Source: an uncultured Clostridia bacterium (GTDB taxonomy: Bacteria > Bacillota > Clostridia > Oscillospirales > Ruminococcaceae). Taken from it: DNA of 64,000 nucleotides. The position numbers and the translations under genes are program-made. The stretch is from the NCBI GenBank assembly GCA_947589215.1, contig CANQCL010000004.1:1-64000 (forward strand). Direction: 5' to 3'. Of this stretch, positions 54,061 through 62,749 are shown in pieces. Position 1 is the first letter of the stretch; each line of letters begins with the position of its first letter. The notes below the pieces were generated by a model. The model ran no database searches and was not told the origin of the DNA. It worked only from the letters and a program-made list of their open reading frames with translations.

Positions 54061-56142
54061 TTAATACTCTCTGTCAAAGCTGTCAGTTTCAGAAAGTTCA
54101 ATATCCACGTCAATATCGCCGACATAAATTTTATTGTCCTTTCCAAGCGATTCAGGAATAATTGAGAATGTATTTGAAATGCCGTCTTGAGCGTCTTTGA
54201 AAGGAAGCTTTGAAACCGACTTGAGCGACGCTACTGCGCCGTTTTTATCACGGGAGTGCATAGGGTTAGCTCCCGGAGCAAATGCCTCTCCGCCTTTGCG
54301 TCCGTCAGGCGTTGAGCCTGTGTTTTGCCCATAAACTACATTAGAAGTAATGGTAAGAATTGAAGTTGTAGGTATGCCGCCCCGATAGGTATGGTTACCT
54401 TTGATGTAGTTCATAAAGATGTGAACTATATCGCTTGCTATTTCATCTACTCTGTCGTCATCGTTTCCGTATCTGGGAAAGTCCCCTTCGATCTCATAAT
54501 CTACGGCGATACCCTGCTCGTTTCTTATTGGCTTTACCTTTGCATATTTTATTGCCGAAAGCGAATCCGCAACAACCGAAAGTCCTGCAATTCCCGTAGC
54601 AAACCACCTTGTGACCTTCTTGTCGTGGAGAGCCATTTGTATTCTCTCATAGCAGTATTTATCGTGCATATAGTGAATGATATTAAGTGCGTTCACATAA
54701 ACCGAAGCGAGCCACTTCATCATATCCTTGAATTTATCCATAACCTCTTTGTAGTCGAGATATTCTGACTTTATAGGTCTGTATTTAGGACCTATCTGCT
54801 TCATTGAAATTTCATCAACGCCGCCGTTTATAGCGTAAAGAAGGCATTTTGCAAGATTCGCTCTAGCACCGAAAAACTGCATTTCTTTGCCTATTCTCAT
54901 AGAAGATACACAGCAGGCGATTGCATAGTCGTCTCCGTGAGTCACTCTCATAAGGTCGTCGTTTTCGTATTGAATTGATGATGATTCTATTGAAGTTTTA
55001 GCGCAGAATCTTTTGAAATTATCAGGCAGGTTTACTGACCATAGAATTGTAAGGTTCGGTTCAGGAGCAGTGCCGAGATTTTCAAGCGTGTGAAGATACC
55101 TAAACGACATCTTTGTTACCATATGCCGTCCGTCGACTCCGATGCCTCCTATTGATTCTGTTACCCAAGTTGGATCACCCGAGAAAAGCTCGTTATATTC
55201 CGGTGTTCTTGCAAATTTTACAAGTCTTAGCTTCATTATGAAGTGATCGACAAACTCTTGGATCTGCTCCTCTGTAAACGTGCCGTTTTTAAGGTCACGC
55301 TCTGCGTAAATATCAAGAAAAGTTGAGGTTCTGCCCAGTGACATTGCTGCGCCGTTTTGCTCCTTAACTGCTGCTAGGTATGCAAGGTATGTCCACTGAA
55401 TTGCCTCCTGAACGTTTTGTGCCGGCTTTGAAATGTCAAAGCCGTAAATTTTACCCAGTTCAATAAGCTCTCCTAATGCCCTTATCTGTTCGGAAAGCTC
55501 CTCACGTTCACGGATAACGTCGGAGTACATTGTTATTCTTGTTGAATCCTTTTGGTGCTGCTTGTCTTCAATAAGCTTGTCAACTCCGTAAAGAGCAACC
55601 CGCCTGTAGTCTCCTATAATTCTTCCCCTGCCGTAAGCGTCGGGAAGTCCTGTTATAATGTGGCTGGAACGGCAGGCTCTCATTTCAGGCGTGTATGCGT
55701 CAAATACGCCTTGATTGTGGGTTTTTCTATGAACGGTGTAGAATTTGCAGATGTCAGGGTCTACCTCATAACCATTCTCTGAGCAGGCCTTCATTGCCAT
55801 ACGGATCCCGCCGTTAGGCTGTAAAGCTCTTTTAAAGGGCTTATCCGTCTGAAAGCCGACTATCTTTTCCTTATCCTTATTAAGATATCCGGGACCGTGC
55901 GAGGTTATGGTCGAAATGATTTTAGTGTCCATATCCAGAACTCCGCCGGCTTCACGCTCTTTTTTTGTTAATTCCATAACCTGCTCCCAGAGGTCTTTTG
56001 TGGCTTGAGTAGGTCCGGCAAGAAATTTTTCGTCCCCGTCATACGGTTCATAGTTTTTTTGAATAAAGTCACGGACGTTTATCTCCCTTTTCCAAACACC
56101 GTGATTAAATCCATTCCATTCTTCAAAATTCATTGTTTTCAT
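54061..56142 (-). CDS. pflB: Pyruvate formate-lyase large part, lacking the glycyl-radical domain
   Basis: 693 residues against roughly 740-760 for the usual single-chain enzyme. It converts pyruvate and CoA to acetyl-CoA and formate. The catalytic Cys-Cys pair is in [12 protein letters not shown] near residue 410. RTSTFLDIY and [14 protein letters not shown] are also typical. It ends after [27 protein letters not shown], the point where intact enzymes run on into the glycyl-radical domain, which is absent. That domain is at 53519. ATG 56142 was chosen; an in-frame TTG at 56163 is possible. Upstream lies a perfect palindrome at 56287 that may control the operon. Confidence 0.93.
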   Translation of the reverse strand: MKTMNFEEWNGFNHGVWKREINVRDFIQKNYEPYDGDEKFLAGPTQATKDLWEQVMELTKKEREAGGVLDMDTKIISTITSHGPGYLNKDKEKIVGFQTDKPFKRALQPNGGIRMAMKACSENGYEVDPDICKFYTVHRKTHNQGVFDAYTPEMRACRSSHIITGLPDAYGRGRIIGDYRRVALYGVDKLIEDKQHQKDSTRITMYSDVIREREELSEQIRALGELIELGKIYGFDISKPAQNVQEAIQWTYLAYLAAVKEQNGAAMSLGRTSTFLDIYAERDLKNGTFTEEQIQEFVDHFIMKLRLVKFARTPEYNELFSGDPTWVTESIGGIGVDGRHMVTKMSFRYLHTLENLGTAPEPNLTILWSVNLPDNFKRFCAKTSIESSSIQYENDDLMRVTHGDDYAIACCVSSMRIGKEMQFFGARANLAKCLLYAINGGVDEISMKQIGPKYRPIKSEYLDYKEVMDKFKDMMKWLASVYVNALNIIHYMHDKYCYERIQMALHDKKVTRWFATGIAGLSVVADSLSAIKYAKVKPIRNEQGIAVDYEIEGDFPRYGNDDDRVDEIASDIVHIFMNYIKGNHTYRGGIPTTSILTITSNVVYGQNTGSTPDGRKGGEAFAPGANPMHSRDKNGAVASLKSVSKLPFKDAQDGISNTFSIIPESLGKDNKIYVGDIDVDIELSETDSFDREY

Positions 56143-56242
56143 ATTCCGTTCTCTTTCTCCCAAATGTAGTTTTACTTTTTACGCTTTTCGGGTCAGCATT
56201 TTTATATTTTAAAAATTTTATCTTTTTTTGAAACATATCATT

Positions 56243-56248
56243 ATTATA
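56243..56248 (-). promoter_or_regulatory. Candidate pfl operon -10 box with poor -35
   Basis: TATAAT on the minus strand; the hexamer 17 bp upstream (GAATAA) is poor. The palindrome at 56287-56306 is centred about 60 bases before the inferred start, a place where activators often sit. Confidence 0.45.
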
Positions 56249-56286
56249 TTAAACTTATATATTTTTTATTCGCCATTTTTTGCAAA

Positions 56287-56306
56287 AAACACTATATATA
56301 GTGTTT
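56287..56306. promoter_or_regulatory. Perfect 20-bp palindrome, NrdR-box-like, upstream of pfl
   Basis: AAACACTATATATAGTGTTT is a perfect palindrome. The core ACACTATATATAGTGT fits the published NrdR-box shape acaCwAtATaTwGtgt as I recall it. A related site with three differences lies at 56638-56657. A CRP/FNR-family target is the other possibility. Confidence 0.6.
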
Positions 56307-56784
56307 GGCTCTATTAGCAAACGTCACCAATAGTTATTATAGTTGGTAAGATAAAAAATTGCAACAGTGAAAATTTTATATAAGGTCATTAATTTTTTTT
56401 GTTTATTAATTAAACAATCTATACATTTTCAATGTTAGACAAAAAATTAATTGGAATTAAAAAATGATATGTTTTCACTAAGAAAAGTAATAATATTTTA
56501 TGAAAATCATATAATGTATTACTTTTTTGTCACGGATATGATGCTATAAATTTTACCAAAAATGCCAATAATAACAAATGGTAAATTTTCTATTAAATTT
56601 TATTAAATACATAAATATTGGATCAAATAATAATGTCAACTACCATATATAGTGTTTTTTAAATAAGGGGATAAATATTCTTTGTTAAAGTTTCACATAT
56701 GTTGGATGCAAATCAAGCAAAGACAAAGGGTTGTTAAAGCGTATTTAAGTGGAATGTAGATATGTCAGTCGTGGTTTAGCGCTA
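56307..56784. other. AT-rich intergenic region between pfl and ddl
   Basis: No gene is visible. It contains the second, imperfect copy of the pfl palindrome (56638-56657, ending CATATATAGTGTTT). Otherwise it is AT-rich without strong hairpins. Confidence 0.6.
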
Positions 56785-56813
56785 TTGCAAAGGATATTGA
56801 TTTGTGATATAAT
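56785..56813 (+). promoter_or_regulatory. Promoter of ddl-murI
   Basis: TTGCAA at 56785-56790, a 17-bp spacer and TATAAT at 56808-56813. Confidence 0.65.
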
Positions 56814-56869
56814 GATGCAGTATGAAAATTTCGACTTCAATACGATAAAGTAATGCAAGGAGGATTGAA

Positions 56870-57937
56870 ATGGCAAAAACAAGGGTCGCTGTCATATTCG
56901 GCGGTGTGTCTAACGAACATGAAATTTCGCTGTTGTCTGCGACAAATATAATAAATAATATACCAAGAGACAGATACGATGTAGTATGTATAGGTATCAC
57001 CAAGAAAGGACGCTGGCTTCTGTATATTGGAGATACTTCAAAGATCGCCGACGGTTCATGGGAGCAGGACGGTGATAATGTTTCTTGTATTCTTTCGCCC
57101 GATCCTCTTCACAAGGGATTTATTGCAATACTAAACGACGGTAAGATTCAGCATATCAAGGTAGACGTTATTTTCCCTGTGCTTCACGGAAAAAACGGTG
57201 AGGATGGAACCATTCAGGGACTTTTTACATTGGCTAAAATTCCGTTTGTGGGGTGCGACTGCATTTCTTCCGCTAACTGTATGGATAAGGAGATAACACA
57301 TATTATACTTCAGTCTCACGGAATTAAGACGGCAGAATGGATGTCAATAAACAGCTATGACATAGAGAGGGTTGACAAGATAGCAGGTGAAATGGAAAGT
57401 AAATTAAAGTATCCTATGTTTGTAAAGCCTGCGAACTGCGGTTCGTCGGTCGGGATATCAAAGGTCAATAATAAAGAAGAGCTTGTTAACGGTATAAAGA
57501 AAGCTTTTGCTCATGATAAAAAGGTGGTTGTTGAAACAGGCATCAATGGAATTGAGTGCGAGTGCGCTGTTATGGGTAACTGCGGAGCTATTGCGTCAAC
57601 GGTAGGCGAGATTGATTCGGCAAATGAGTTTTATGACTACGAGGGTAAATATCATAACGACGAATCCCGTACATACATTCCTGCCAGAATGAGCGAGGAC
57701 AATATTTTCAAGATAAGACAGATAGCACTCAAGGCTTATTCGGCTATGGGCTGTACCGGTCTTGCAAGGGTGGATTTTTTCCTAACTGACGACGGCGAGA
57801 TCATATTAAATGAAATAAACACACTTCCGGGTCATACAGCTATCAGTATGTATCCTCAGCTTATGGAGTACGAAGGACTTTCTCCGTCTGAGCAAATTCA
57901 CAGACTGATAAATTTAGCGTTTGAGGCACAGAGATAG
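56870..57937 (+). CDS. ddl: D-alanine-D-alanine ligase
   Basis: 355 residues. It makes the D-Ala-D-Ala dipeptide of peptidoglycan in the cytoplasm. The N-terminal motif VAVIFGGVSNEHEISLLSA lies near residue 6, FPVLHGKNGEDGTIQG near 100, the ATP-grasp segment YPMFVKPANCGSSVGISKV near 182 and the metal-site EIILNEINTLPGHT near 308. Ribosome site AAGGAGG. The murI start codon follows directly after its stop, so the two wall-precursor genes are co-translated. Confidence 0.97.
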   Translation: MAKTRVAVIFGGVSNEHEISLLSATNIINNIPRDRYDVVCIGITKKGRWLLYIGDTSKIADGSWEQDGDNVSCILSPDPLHKGFIAILNDGKIQHIKVDVIFPVLHGKNGEDGTIQGLFTLAKIPFVGCDCISSANCMDKEITHIILQSHGIKTAEWMSINSYDIERVDKIAGEMESKLKYPMFVKPANCGSSVGISKVNNKEELVNGIKKAFAHDKKVVVETGINGIECECAVMGNCGAIASTVGEIDSANEFYDYEGKYHNDESRTYIPARMSEDNIFKIRQIALKAYSAMGCTGLARVDFFLTDDGEIILNEINTLPGHTAISMYPQLMEYEGLSPSEQIHRLINLAFEAQR

Positions 57938-58747
57938 ATGAATAATAATGCAATCGGCGTTTTTGATTCAGGCGTGGGTGGATTGACCTGTGTGTCTGAG
58001 CTTCAAAAAATTTTGCCGCACGAGGATATAATTTACTTAGGCGATACTGCCAGAATCCCTTACGGAACTAGGAGCAAGGAAACTGTTTTTGAATATGCAA
58101 AGCAGGACGTTGCATTTTTCCGTGAGCACAATGTTAAAATGATAATAGTTGCCTGCGGAACGGTTTCCGCTGTTATGATGACATATCCGATTTTTAATGA
58201 CGGCGAGCTTTCAAGCGGGGTTTTATATCCTGCCGTAAGGGCAGCGTGTGATTCTACAAGAAATAAAAGAATCGGAGTTATTGCTACAAGCGCTTCAATA
58301 AAATCAGGCGGATATGGGAAAGCTATTCGTGAGATAATACCTGATGCTAAGCTTGTAGGTAAGGCTTGTCCTATGTTTGTGCCGCTTGTTGAAAACGGCT
58401 ATACCGACAGGGGTAATGAGGTTGCCAAAATCATAGCAAGAGATTATCTTCAGGTAATGATAGATGAAGATGTCGACACACTTATAATGGGATGTACGCA
58501 TTATCCTCTATTAAGGGATATTATCTCGGATATTATGGGAGAGAAGGTCACTTTGATTTCTCCCGGAGCTGAGGCTGCTAAGTATGCTTTGCGTACTTTA
58601 TCTGAAAAGGATATGCTTACGAGCAATAAGCAAAACGGCAAGCTGGAGCTTTACTGTACAGACAGCGTTGAGCTTTTTACCGAAAATGTGAAAACAATAC
58701 TTGGCTCTGATATTAACGGCAAAATTTACAGAACTGTGCTTAAATAG
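57938..58747 (+). CDS. murI: Glutamate racemase
   Basis: 269 residues. It provides D-glutamate for peptidoglycan. IGVFDSGVGGLTC near residue 6 and YLGDTARIPYG near 34 are typical. The two catalytic cysteines are in VACGTVSA near 72 and GCTHYPLL near 188. The first motif usually reads ACNT; here Asn is replaced by Gly. The ATG abuts the ddl stop (TAG-ATG), a coupled pair. A DUF1934 gene and argS follow. Confidence 0.95.
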   Translation: MNNNAIGVFDSGVGGLTCVSELQKILPHEDIIYLGDTARIPYGTRSKETVFEYAKQDVAFFREHNVKMIIVACGTVSAVMMTYPIFNDGELSSGVLYPAVRAACDSTRNKRIGVIATSASIKSGGYGKAIREIIPDAKLVGKACPMFVPLVENGYTDRGNEVAKIIARDYLQVMIDEDVDTLIMGCTHYPLLRDIISDIMGEKVTLISPGAEAAKYALRTLSEKDMLTSNKQNGKLELYCTDSVELFTENVKTILGSDINGKIYRTVLK

Positions 58748-58805
58748 ATTTGCCTGTTTTGAGCCCTGATAATAAGATGATAATAAAAGGTTAGATGATA
58801 TTATA

Positions 58806-59231
58806 ATGAATGAAAAAGATGTAATGATAACACTAAACACAAAACAGTCTGATGGGTTAAACAGTGAACGTATGGAAATTATCACTGAGGGCAAATATAA
58901 TAAATTTAAAGACGGATATATAATTTCTTATAAAGATTCGGAGGCTACGGGGTTTGACGGTTCTTCAACTGTATTGAAAGCAACACAGAGCAATAAAGTA
59001 GAAATTGAAAGAACAGGTACTTCACAGAGTCAAATAATTATCGAAAAAGCAAACAAGCATCACTGCCATTACGGCACGCCATATGGTGCGGTTATGATCG
59101 GCGTGACGGCTAGTGAGATCAAATCGCATCTTAATGATAACGGCGGAGATCTGTTTTTTAAATATGTAATAGATATAAACTCCAGCTTTATAAGCGACTA
59201 TGAAGTAAATATAAATGTAAAACTAAGCTAG
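58806..59231 (+). CDS. DUF1934 family protein
   Basis: 141 residues predicted as a small beta-barrel, lipocalin-like in pattern, no signal peptide. Features of DUF1934 are the N-terminal VMITLNTKQ strand, YKDSEATGF near residue 41, the FDGSSTVLKA strand and the C-terminal VNINVKLS. The segment HHCHYGTPYGAVMIGV near 80 also fits. Function is unknown. In Firmicutes this family is often found just before argS, as here. The ribosome site is weak (AAGGTTAGATGA). Confidence 0.85.
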   Translation: MNEKDVMITLNTKQSDGLNSERMEIITEGKYNKFKDGYIISYKDSEATGFDGSSTVLKATQSNKVEIERTGTSQSQIIIEKANKHHCHYGTPYGAVMIGVTASEIKSHLNDNGGDLFFKYVIDINSSFISDYEVNINVKLS

Positions 59232-59240
59232 ATATTTTAT

Positions 59241-59291
59241 AATTGATGATCAATGTTAGTCGATAGAAAACGGCTAGTTAGATCATCAATT
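59241..59291 (+). promoter_or_regulatory. Long hairpin upstream of argS
   Basis: AATTGATGATC (59241-59251) pairs perfectly with GATCATCAATT (59281-59291). Inside, TTAGTCG (59256-59262) pairs with CGGCTAG (59271-59277). No T-run follows, so it is not an ordinary terminator. There is no T-box signature. Confidence 0.55.
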
Positions 59292-59314
59292 ACATAAAAG
59301 ATAGGAGAAATTAA

Positions 59315-61075
59315 ATGACAGGTATAATAAACGACTTGACAAAAATAGTCAGCGAGGCATTTGAAGAGTGCGGATATGATAAAAGCTTAGGTACGGTTTC
59401 CGTTTCGGACAGGCTTGATTTATGCCAGTTTCAGTGTAACGGCGCATTTGCTGGGGCAAAGCAGTATAGAAAAGCTCCTTTTATGATAGCTAATGATGTG
59501 GTTGAAAAAATAAGCGGTAATGAGATTTTCAAATCTGTTGAAATGGTAAAGCCGGGCTTTATCAATATGACGCTGAACGATGAGATAATTCTTAAGAAAA
59601 CAAGAGAAATTGAAAGTGATATAAATTTAGGTATTCCGCAGGCGGAAAAGAGTGAAACTATTGTTTTAGACTACGGCGGTCCTAATGTTGCAAAACCGCT
59701 TCACATCGGGCATCTTCGCTCTGCAATTATCGGAGAATCGCTAAAGAGAATCGCAAGAGCAATGGGAAACAAGGTTATATCTGATGTTCACTTGGGCGAC
59801 TGGGGCTTGCAGATAGGTCTTGTTATTGCAGAGTTGTCTGAGCGCAACCCCGACTGGGTATGTTTTTCTCCTGATTTCGACCCAGAAAAGGACAAGGTGA
59901 ACCCTATTGATGTTGACGAGCTTAATGAAATTTATCCTTTTGCCAGTCAAAAGAGCAAGTCTGATGACGCTTTTAAGGAAAAAGCAAGAGCTATTACCGC
60001 TGAGCTTCAGAGCGGTCATAAAGGGTATATAGCTGTTTGGAAAGAGATAATGCGTGTTTCGGTAAAGGACTTAAAAGAGAACTATGAAAAGCTTTATGTT
60101 GATTTTGATTTGTGGTACGGAGAAAGCGACGCTAATAAATATGTGGACGAGCTTATAGATGTTCTCAATAAAAAGGGTTTAATTTATAAAAGCGAAGGCG
60201 CTTTAGTTGTCGATGTTGAAGAAGAAACGGACAAGGCGCCTGTGCCTCCTGTAATTATAAAGAAGTCGGACAATTCAAATATTTATGCAACGACTGATTT
60301 GGCTACCATTATTCAGCGTGAAAAGGATTTTTCTCCGGACAGAATTTGGTATGTGGTAGACAAAAGACAGGGGTTGCATTTAACGCAGGTTTTCCGCTGT
60401 GCAAAGAAAGCAGGTATTGTGCCTGAAAGCACCGAGCTTGCTCACTTAGCGATAGGAACAATGAACGGCAAGGACGGAAAGCCTTATAAAACAAGAGACG
60501 GCGGAGTTATGCGTCTTTCTGATTTGATAAATACGGTTGTTGAAGCGGCTTACGGAAAAATGTTAGATGAGAACTTTGAATCTGATGAGGAAAAGCGTGA
60601 GGCGGCTCAAAAGGTTGCTATTGCCGCTGTTAAGTTTGGTGATTTGTCAAACCATATTCAGAAGGACTATATATTCGATATAGATAAATTCTTATCATTT
60701 GAGGGTAAGACGGGAACTTACTTGATTTACACAGTCACAAGGATTAATTCAATACTTAGAAATCTCGGTGTTGACGATAATCAGCCTTTGTCTTTCAATG
60801 GAATTTACTCTGATATTGAGCGTGAGCTTTTGCTCAATATAATTCTCAGCGGAGAGGCGTTTAAACACGCATTTGAGGAAAGAGCGCCTAGTGTTATATG
60901 CGATAATGCATATAAGCTTGCTTCGCTGTTCTCAACATTTTATCACGATAACCACATTATGGGCGAGACTGATAAGGATAAACAGTCTAGCTGGGTTTCG
61001 CTGTGCATATTGGTAAGACGGCTTCTTATCAAGCATTTGGACGTATTGGGAATAAAGGCGGTTGAAAGAATGTAA
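59315..61075 (+). CDS. argS: Arginyl-tRNA synthetase
   Basis: 586 residues. It charges tRNA-Arg. An N-terminal Add-1 domain (about 1-110) ends at YGGPNVAKPLHIGHLRSAIIGE near 128, which contains the HIGH motif. The class I core continues with DVHLGDWGLQIG near 156 and a KDGKPYKTRDGGVM segment near 390 in place of a clear KMSKS, usual for ArgRS. The C-terminal anticodon-binding DALR domain holds SLFSTFYHDNHIMGE near 540. Start after AGGAGA. It is closed by a terminator. Confidence 0.97.
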   Translation: MTGIINDLTKIVSEAFEECGYDKSLGTVSVSDRLDLCQFQCNGAFAGAKQYRKAPFMIANDVVEKISGNEIFKSVEMVKPGFINMTLNDEIILKKTREIESDINLGIPQAEKSETIVLDYGGPNVAKPLHIGHLRSAIIGESLKRIARAMGNKVISDVHLGDWGLQIGLVIAELSERNPDWVCFSPDFDPEKDKVNPIDVDELNEIYPFASQKSKSDDAFKEKARAITAELQSGHKGYIAVWKEIMRVSVKDLKENYEKLYVDFDLWYGESDANKYVDELIDVLNKKGLIYKSEGALVVDVEEETDKAPVPPVIIKKSDNSNIYATTDLATIIQREKDFSPDRIWYVVDKRQGLHLTQVFRCAKKAGIVPESTELAHLAIGTMNGKDGKPYKTRDGGVMRLSDLINTVVEAAYGKMLDENFESDEEKREAAQKVAIAAVKFGDLSNHIQKDYIFDIDKFLSFEGKTGTYLIYTVTRINSILRNLGVDDNQPLSFNGIYSDIERELLLNIILSGEAFKHAFEERAPSVICDNAYKLASLFSTFYHDNHIMGETDKDKQSSWVSLCILVRRLLIKHLDVLGIKAVERM

Positions 61076-61080
61076 TATTT

Positions 61081-61115
61081 AGCTCTTAGGGCTTATGCCT
61101 TGAGAGCTTTTTATG
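61081..61115 (+). terminator. Terminator after argS
   Basis: AGCTCTTAGGGC (61081-61092) pairs with GCCTTGAGAGCT (61097-61108), followed by TTTTTA. Confidence 0.85.
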
Positions 61116-61195
61116 TTTTAGAATAATTATTCCATTTGCAAAACTAATTATATAATAGTATAATAAGTATACCATTATATAAATGAGGTAATTAA

Positions 61196-62068
61196 ATGAA
61201 CTATAAAGTTGTCGGTGAAGATATTGTTCTTAACCAAAGAGATTTTGATTTAGACGAAACTCTCGACTGCGGACAGGCTTTCCGTTGGGAGAGAATTGAT
61301 AAAGACAGCAAGGATGCTGATTTGCTGCTGAATATTGATTTTGATAAGGCATATAAAGGTTTTAGGCTTAACACGCCGCTTTTGATAAGTCAGAAGAAGA
61401 TAAATGAAACCGGCGATGAAAGTCAGATAACTTTACATAACACATCAGAGAGCGACTTTCTGGGCATTTGGGCTGATTACTTTGACCTTGAGACGGACTA
61501 TTCCCTTTTGAAAAAGGAATTTTCCTCTGACAAAACTATGTGCAGTGCCTGCGAATTTGCTCCCGGCATCAGAATGTTAAAGCAGGATAAGTGGGAAGCG
61601 CTTTGCTCTTTTATTATTTCGCAGAACAACAACATTCCTCGTATAAAGGGTATAATTTCAAGAATGTGCGAGCATTATGAAGGCTTTCCGTCTTATAAGC
61701 AGCTTGCAGAAGAAACAGTGGAAAGTCTTATGTTTCTTCGTGCGGGATTTAGGGCTAAGTATCTGATTGACGCTGCTCAAAGACTTTCAAGCGGTGAGCT
61801 TGATTTAGACGATATTTCTTCAATGAATTTGGAATCTGCAAGGAAATCGCTTATGACTATAAAAGGCGTAGGGCCAAAAGTGGCAGAGTGTGCGCTCCTT
61901 TACGGAATGTACCGCACCGACGCTTTTCCTGTTGATGTATGGATAAAGCGTGTAATGGCGGAGTATTATCCAAACGGGCTTCCCGACTGCGTAAAAGGTA
62001 ATGAGGGAATTGCACAGCAGTATCTTTTTCACTATATTAGAAATTTAGAAAGAACGAAGAATAAATAA
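61196..62068 (+). CDS. ogg: 8-oxoguanine DNA glycosylase, OGG1 type
   Basis: 290 residues. It removes oxidised guanine from DNA. The N-terminal domain has DETLDCGQAFRW near residue 22. The HhH-GPD core has FIISQNNNIPRIKGI near 140 and the hairpin GVGPKVAECALLYG near 223, with the Schiff-base Lys and then the catalytic Asp in PVDVWIK near 246. This matches OGG1 rather than AlkA in the SQNNN motif. Together with rubrerythrin it adds oxidative-damage protection to this anaerobe. ATG follows AATGAGGTA. Confidence 0.93.
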   Translation: MNYKVVGEDIVLNQRDFDLDETLDCGQAFRWERIDKDSKDADLLLNIDFDKAYKGFRLNTPLLISQKKINETGDESQITLHNTSESDFLGIWADYFDLETDYSLLKKEFSSDKTMCSACEFAPGIRMLKQDKWEALCSFIISQNNNIPRIKGIISRMCEHYEGFPSYKQLAEETVESLMFLRAGFRAKYLIDAAQRLSSGELDLDDISSMNLESARKSLMTIKGVGPKVAECALLYGMYRTDAFPVDVWIKRVMAEYYPNGLPDCVKGNEGIAQQYLFHYIRNLERTKNK

Positions 62069-62129
62069 GCATTTAATCTTAGGGCATTTTTTACATTTTA
62101 ATGAACAAATTATTTGTTAAAAAAACTAA

Positions 62130-62290
62130 AAAATCTTTTCAACATTATAGAAGTTTTTTTGGAAAAGCCAAAAAATCGGATAGTTTTCAACCTTTTCAAC
62201 AGAGTTTTAAACACTTTTTATTGAGATTTAAACCTTTTCAACAGATTTTTCAACAGAATTTTGTACTTTTTTAAATTCTTGTTGAATAAT
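62130..62290. repeat. Cluster of TTTTCAACA nonamers
   Basis: Exact TTTTCAACA occurs at 62136, 62193, 62235 and 62247, TTTTCAACC at 62184, and an inverted TTGTTGAAT at 62279. No gene occupies the 287 bases after ogg. The nonamer is one base from the DnaA-box variant TTTTCCACA. Confidence 0.6.
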
Positions 62291-62355
62291 GCAAAAAATT
62301 ACGGTCAATACTAATTTTGAGCGAATTTTATTGATATCGGAGGTTTAACTCGATT

Positions 62356-62619
62356 ATGATCAAAGGGATTAATAAACAAATTGTAGAGATAAAATGTCCT
62401 AGAAATGAACAGTACGAGAAGATACTACTGTTCACAAAGCAAAACAGCGATGTGAACCGTGTAAGCGAAATTGACGAGGATATGCTGGAAATGTATCGCT
62501 CAATTATGAGCCAGTCGAAACAGGACAACCGTGAGAGAAACAATGCAGTAGCGTGTGTTGTTATGCTGTCACTGGCGTGCTTGTTTCTTTTAGGCTTTCT
62601 GGTTTTTACGCTTCTTTGA
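62356..62619 (+). CDS. Small membrane protein, unknown
   Basis: 87 residues. A cytoplasmic-type part of about 62 residues contains KCPRNEQYEKILLFTKQ and a charged helix, and ends in a single C-terminal membrane helix (VACVVMLSLACLFLLGFLVF). Tail-anchored layout, no known domain. GGAGG is 11 bases upstream of ATG. It stands alone between ogg and rlmB; base composition matches neighbours, so it is likely a real gene. Confidence 0.7.
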   Translation: MIKGINKQIVEIKCPRNEQYEKILLFTKQNSDVNRVSEIDEDMLEMYRSIMSQSKQDNRERNNAVACVVMLSLACLFLLGFLVFTLL

Positions 62620-62680
62620 AGCTTTATTTGATGTTTTACAAAATATAAAAATATTTTCAAGAAAAAATCTTCGAAAGCTA

Positions 62681-62709
62681 TTGGCTTTTGGGGATTTTTA
62701 TGTTATAAT
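62681..62709 (+). promoter_or_regulatory. Promoter of rlmB
   Basis: TTGGCT at 62681-62686, a 17-bp spacer and TATAAT at 62704-62709. Confidence 0.65.
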
Positions 62710-62749
62710 GTATTTTGAGTAGTTGGATTTAGATTCAGGAGTAGTATTT

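Noticed and set aside
53519-54061. Frameshift or assembly error as explanation of the split pfl
   Set aside because: Each of the three genes has its own strong ribosome site and start codon, separated by true intergenic gaps, and the middle one lacks the radical motif in all frames.
54391-54768. Plus-strand open frame within pflB
   Set aside because: It is a shadow of the strongly conserved minus-strand pyruvate formate-lyase coding sequence and has no ribosome site.
59232-59314. T-box riboswitch before argS
   Set aside because: No T-box consensus sequence or specifier loop; the region is too short.
62130-62290. Chromosomal replication origin
   Set aside because: No dnaA, dnaN or other origin-linked genes nearby, and the nonamer differs from the standard DnaA box.
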